Origin: an uncultured Clostridia bacterium
Lineage (GTDB): Bacteria > Bacillota > Clostridia > Saccharofermentanales > Saccharofermentanaceae
Direction of reading: 5' to 3'
DNA: 9,106 bases
NCBI GenBank assembly: GCA_946545505.1
Contig: CAMNNN010000048.1
Span: forward strand, 1-9,106
In this document: positions 6,237-9,106 of the stretch, piece after piece
Position numbering within the stretch: the stretch's first letter is position 1
How the letters are laid out: each line of letters starts with the position of its first letter
Translations under genes and position numbers: made by a program
Notes under the pieces: generated by a model
The model's input: the letters and a program-made list of their open reading frames with translations, nothing else
What the model was told of the DNA's origin: nothing
Databases searched by the model: none

Positions 6237-7349
6237 GTGTTTAGAAGTAAAAGCAGCCGCCGATTATCAGTAATTACTGCGATGCTTATTGCATCAGTTG
6301 TATTAAACGCATGTTCAATCAACGGCATATTCCCGGCAGAAACGACTATACCTGTGCAGGAGACTCAACCTGCTGTGCCTACGGCTACACCGACACCAAC
6401 ACCTGTGCCGACCAGTACACCTACGCCCACACCGGCACCCGAGCATATCGTGGTAAGCTTCCTCGGTGACCTTACGCTTGCCGATGCACTTGCATGGAGC
6501 GGTGCAGCAGGAAGTTTCGATGCTGTTGTTGACGGAGACTGGACATATTGTTTCCAAAACTGTGCTGATTATCTTGCTACCGATGACCTCACTTATGCTA
6601 ATTTCGAGGGAACGTACGGTGACGAGAACGCTGAGCACATGAACAAGGAGTTTGTATTCGCGAATGTACCCGAGAGTGTGCAGCTTCTGATAAACGGCAG
6701 TATAGAGGCGGTAAACCTCGCGAATAACCACAGTTACGATTACTTTGACGCAGGTCTTGCCACCACGCAGGAGACACTCGAAGAAGCGGGTATCCTCTGG
6801 AGTAATCAGCATCAGACGGCAATATATGAGGTAAGAGGCATAAAGATCGGCATGTTCGGTATCGACATGATCGGCAACGGCGATACTGCAGAAACAGCCT
6901 ATCCGCTTATCGATGAATTAAGAGAGGCGGGATGCCAGATAATCATTGCTTCCTGTCACTGGGGCGTCGAGAGATATTATGAACCCACCAATGATCAGGT
7001 ATATGTCGGACGTGCTCTTATCGATTACGGTGTGGATATAGTCGTAGGTGCTCATCCTCACAGACTTGAGCCTATTGAAATTTACAACGGCAGATATATA
7101 CTTTACAGTCTGTCGAACTTCTGTTTCGGCGGCAATACGGGACTGTCAGATCCCGATTCTTGCATAGTAAGATGTGAATTCGTAATGGATGAGACAAATT
7201 CCTATGTTGAAGAGTACAATCTGACGGTTGTTCCTTACAGTCAGACCAGCTTCGCGTCAAACGATTACTGTCCGATGCCTTATGAATGGGAATCGCCCGA
7301 GTACTTCCGCGTAATGGAAAGACTTAACTGGAACCAGGAAGACGAATAA
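6237..7349 (+). CDS. CapA-family (poly-gamma-glutamate synthesis type) lipoprotein
   Basis: A 370-residue lipoprotein starting at GTG. A basic n-region (RSKSSRR), hydrophobic core and lipobox LNAC put the lipidated Cys at 26. Residues 48-68 are a Pro-Thr linker. From about 70 the CapA/YwtB fold, a calcineurin-like metallophosphatase relative, shows its ordered motifs: SFLGDLTL (74-81), NFEG (122-125), NLANNHSYDY (160-169), CHWGVE (240-245), GAHPHRLEPIE (271-281) and YSLSNFCFGGN (290-300). CapA in Bacillus belongs to poly-gamma-glutamate export, but no capB, capC or capE-like gene is here, so the name signals family only. The best ribosome binding site, GGGAGG at 6216-6221, is 15 nt from the GTG, longer than usual; coupling to the upstream gene 2 nt away probably helps. 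An in-frame ATG at codon 16 would delete the basic n-region and part of the signal peptide, so GTG is preferred. Confidence 0.88.
   Translation: MFRSKSSRRLSVITAMLIASVVLNACSINGIFPAETTIPVQETQPAVPTATPTPTPVPTSTPTPTPAPEHIVVSFLGDLTLADALAWSGAAGSFDAVVDGDWTYCFQNCADYLATDDLTYANFEGTYGDENAEHMNKEFVFANVPESVQLLINGSIEAVNLANNHSYDYFDAGLATTQETLEEAGILWSNQHQTAIYEVRGIKIGMFGIDMIGNGDTAETAYPLIDELREAGCQIIIASCHWGVERYYEPTNDQVYVGRALIDYGVDIVVGAHPHRLEPIEIYNGRYILYSLSNFCFGGNTGLSDPDSCIVRCEFVMDETNSYVEEYNLTVVPYSQTSFASNDYCPMPYEWESPEYFRVMERLNWNQEDE
6378..6440 (+). repeat. Low-complexity Pro-Thr linker repeat inside the CapA-like gene
   Basis: Codons 48-68 encode alternating Pro and Thr with interspersed Val, Ser and Ala, as two copies of a TPTPTP block separated by VPTS. 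At the DNA level it is a degenerate run of ACACC/ACGCC/GCACC units. It joins the lipid anchor to the folded domain and would act as an extended, flexible or glycosylated spacer. Length variation between strains is plausible. Confidence 0.8.
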
Positions 7350-7369
7350 TAACAGGAAGGTGTATAAAG

Positions 7370-7879
7370 ATGAACCAGAACAAAGTATTGATCATTATGG
7401 GATCTGATTCGGATTTCCCCGTAATGGAAGGATGTTTCAAGTCCCTTAAGAAGTTCGGTATCGAATATGAAGTTCATATCGCTTCTGCCCACAGGAGCCC
7501 CGAGAAGGCACATAAGCTTGCAAGCGAAGCTCGCGAAAACGGTTTCGGCGTTATCATTGCAGCTGCCGGTCTTGCCGCGCATCTTGCAGGAGTTCTCGCT
7601 TCCAATACTATCCTGCCGGTTATAGGCGTACCCTGTAAGGGCGGAGCACTTAACGGTGTTGATGCTCTTTATGCGACAGTACAGATGCCTACGGGTATTC
7701 CGGTTGCCACAGTAGCTATCGACGGCGGCTCCAATGCGGCAATCCTTGCAGCTCAGATCATCGCACTCGGTGATGAGAATCTTGCAGGTAAACTTCTCGA
7801 ATACAAGAAGGAGCTCGCTTCTTCTGTAGATACTAAGGAAAGTAAGCTTCAGGAAAAATTAAAGGAGGCAGGATTGTAA
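7370..7879 (+). CDS. purE: N5-carboxyaminoimidazole ribonucleotide mutase (class I PurE)
   Basis: Class I PurE rearranges N5-CAIR to 4-carboxy-AIR in de novo purine synthesis. The 169-residue length is typical. Motifs: IMGSDSDFPVM (9-19, phosphate and ribose binding), SAHRSPEKAH (39-48) with catalytic His41 matching His45 of E. coli, AAAGLAAHLAG (64-74), PVIGVPCKG (83-91) and MPTGIPVATVAI (106-117). The SAHRSP and AAHLxG wording indicates class I, which needs PurK to supply N5-CAIR; purK is not in the window. The usual Pro of AAHLPG is Ala73, a small deviation. AGGAAGG at 7354-7360 lies 9 nt before the ATG. It starts only 20 nt after the CapA-like gene with no visible terminator between, and is followed after 1 nt by purF. 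Confidence 0.96.
   Translation: MNQNKVLIIMGSDSDFPVMEGCFKSLKKFGIEYEVHIASAHRSPEKAHKLASEARENGFGVIIAAAGLAAHLAGVLASNTILPVIGVPCKGGALNGVDALYATVQMPTGIPVATVAIDGGSNAAILAAQIIALGDENLAGKLLEYKKELASSVDTKESKLQEKLKEAGL
7861..7868 (+). promoter_or_regulatory. Ribosome binding site fixing the purF start
   Basis: AAAGGAGG lies inside the end of purE and 12 nt before the ATG at 7881. It supports that ATG and so the Met-Ser-Gly N terminus of the PurF homologue. The in-frame TGT at 7875-7877 lies upstream of the ATG, and it is not adjacent to the GIFG motif, so it cannot serve as the missing nucleophile Cys. Confidence 0.75.
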
Positions 7880-7880
7880 T

Positions 7881-9106
7881 ATGAGCGGAATTTTCGGTGT
7901 AATTAACAGAGCAGGTGTTGATGAAGGTACAGCTACTACTGCATATTACGGTATATTCTCCTTGCAGCACAGAGGTCAGGAGGCTGCCGGTATCGCTATC
8001 AATAACAACGGTACTTTCCTGGTTCACAAAAGAGACGGCATGGTTGCCGATATTTTCGATGAAGTAACACTTAATGCTCTTGGCGGAACATGCGCTATCG
8101 CACACGCCAGAGGTTCTGACGGAATCATCGGACCCGATGGTATCCAGCCTGTTGTTATCAAGTCCAGAGTAGGTAATATCGCTTTAAGCTGTGATTCAGT
8201 AATCCTCAATGCTGAGCAGATCAGAGAAGACCTTAAGAATCAGGGAGCTATCTTCCAGACAAATACTGACACTGAGCTTATTCTGTCGCTTCTTTCCAGA
8301 AACCGTGTAGTAACAGATACTACTGAAGAAGCCCTGATGAAGACAATGAAGGAGCTTAAGGGTGTTTATGCCATGGCCATTATGACAGAGGACAAGCTCA
8401 TCGCTATCCGCGATCCTTACGGCTTGAGACCTCTCGCTCTCGGTAAGAGAGAAAATGAGTGGATGGTAGCTTCAGAGAACTGCTCTTTTGACGCCCTCGA
8501 TGCCGAGTTCGTAAGAAATCTCGAGCCCGGTGAGATCCTCTCCATTACCAAGGATGAGGTATCCAGCGTCTTCTATAATGACAGCATTTCTCAGGAAGAG
8601 AGAATCAAGAACGGTAAGGTATGTATCTTCGAGTATGTTTACGTAGCAAGACCTGACTCAGTTATTGACGGAACTAATGTATTTAAGTCCAGATATGAAG
8701 CAGGTAAGGCATTGTCCAAGCTTCATCCTTGTGACTGCGATCTCGTAATCGGCGCTCCTGATTCCGGTAATGCTGCCGCTTTGGGATTCGCTGACGGTCT
8801 CGGCGTAACATACGGAATGGGTCTTCTTAAGAACCGTTATGTAGGAAGAACATTTATCAAGAGTACACAGGAGCAAAGAGAACTCGCTGTACGTATGAAG
8901 TTCGCAGTTCTTAAGGAAGCCGTAAAGGGTAAGAGAATAGCTATCGTTGATGACTCTCTTGTCAGAGGAACGACAACTAAGCATATCATCAGATTCCTTA
9001 AGGATAACGGTGCTTCCGAGGTGCATGTAAGACTTGCTTCCCCCGAAGTTAAGTTCCCTTGCTGCTACGGAGTTAATGCTTCTTCCGATAAGGACCTTCC
9101 CGCTAC
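7881..9106 (+). CDS. purF: Amidophosphoribosyltransferase homologue with degenerate glutaminase site (3' truncated by window)
   Basis: The first 408 codons of a PurF-type protein; the frame is open at the window end. PurF makes 5-phosphoribosylamine from PRPP using ammonia released from glutamine by its N-terminal Ntn-hydrolase domain. The C-terminal half is canonical: FEYVYVARPDS (250-260), MGLLKNRYVGRTFI (313-326) and the PRPP loop VDDSLVRGTT (356-365). Cys248 and Cys394 (or 395) match two [4Fe-4S] ligands of B. subtilis PurF; the other two would lie past the window. The N-terminal domain keeps its fold markers (SLQHRGQEAAGIA, 27-39; TNTDTE, 127-132) but not its active site: nucleophile Cys is Ser2, HVRYST is HARGSD (75-80), and the oxyanion HNGN is CDSV (104-107). 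No propeptide is present. It starts 1 nt after purE. It may be ammonia-dependent or a paralogue; a canonical purF elsewhere in the genome cannot be excluded. Confidence 0.88.
   Translation, partial: MSGIFGVINRAGVDEGTATTAYYGIFSLQHRGQEAAGIAINNNGTFLVHKRDGMVADIFDEVTLNALGGTCAIAHARGSDGIIGPDGIQPVVIKSRVGNIALSCDSVILNAEQIREDLKNQGAIFQTNTDTELILSLLSRNRVVTDTTEEALMKTMKELKGVYAMAIMTEDKLIAIRDPYGLRPLALGKRENEWMVASENCSFDALDAEFVRNLEPGEILSITKDEVSSVFYNDSISQEERIKNGKVCIFEYVYVARPDSVIDGTNVFKSRYEAGKALSKLHPCDCDLVIGAPDSGNAAALGFADGLGVTYGMGLLKNRYVGRTFIKSTQEQRELAVRMKFAVLKEAVKGKRIAIVDDSLVRGTTTKHIIRFLKDNGASEVHVRLASPEVKFPCCYGVNASSDKDLPA

Noticed and set aside
6376..6442. CRISPR-like or tandem repeat array
   Set aside because: Units are short, degenerate, in frame, and encode a Pro-Thr linker between a lipid anchor and a folded domain.
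6315..6812. A 165-codon minus-strand open frame over the CapA-like gene
   Set aside because: Its Cys/Arg-rich C terminus is simply the complement of the Pro-Thr repeat DNA; no domain or ribosome binding site supports it.
7881..7890. Loss of the purF Cys codon as a sequencing error (TGC read as AGC)
   Set aside because: Two other glutaminase motifs far apart in the domain are altered as well, so a single miscall does not explain the pattern; the frame stays open throughout.

Overview
The window reads as chromosomal DNA of a Clostridia-type member of the Bacillota, probably an anaerobe from a gut, rumen or plant-degrading habitat. This is inferred from gene content (a GH5 subfamily 2-like cellulase lipoprotein, a B. 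subtilis-type short NagB, a PurF with iron-sulfur ligand cysteines), strong GGAGG-like ribosome binding sites, frequent AGA arginine codons and AT-rich intergenic DNA. No mobile element, CRISPR array, tRNA or rRNA was seen.

Layout. (1) Positions 2-4454, plus strand: an amino-sugar cluster. It holds the 3' end of glmS, then glmM, a stand-alone left-handed beta-helix acetyltransferase resembling the C-terminal half of GlmU, nagB, and a sugar N-formyltransferase fused to ankyrin repeats. The last two genes are 1 nt apart. The set covers fructose-6-P to GlcN-6-P, GlcN-1-P and GlcNAc-1-P, the reverse deaminase step, and an N-formylation step of unknown substrate. A hairpin at 4486-4505 ends the cluster. 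(2) Positions 4517-4858, minus strand: a small three-repeat HEAT protein that converges on the same hairpin. (3) Positions 4859-5031: a divergent promoter region. (4) Positions 5032-7349, plus strand: two consecutive secreted lipoproteins, a GH5 cellulase and a CapA-like protein. (5) Positions 7370-9106, plus strand: purE and a 3'-truncated purF, starting de novo purine synthesis genes that continue past the window.

The most notable observation is the PurF homologue. Its phosphoribosyltransferase motifs and iron-sulfur cysteines are intact, but its glutaminase site looks disabled: the N-terminal nucleophile Cys is Ser, and the Arg-Tyr and Asn-Gly motifs are altered. It may be an ammonia-dependent enzyme, a subunit needing a partner, or a paralogue with another role. 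The formyltransferase-ankyrin fusion inside a glm/nag cluster, and the missing uridylyltransferase half of GlmU, are the next most interesting points. All functional calls come from reading motifs by eye; no database search was run.
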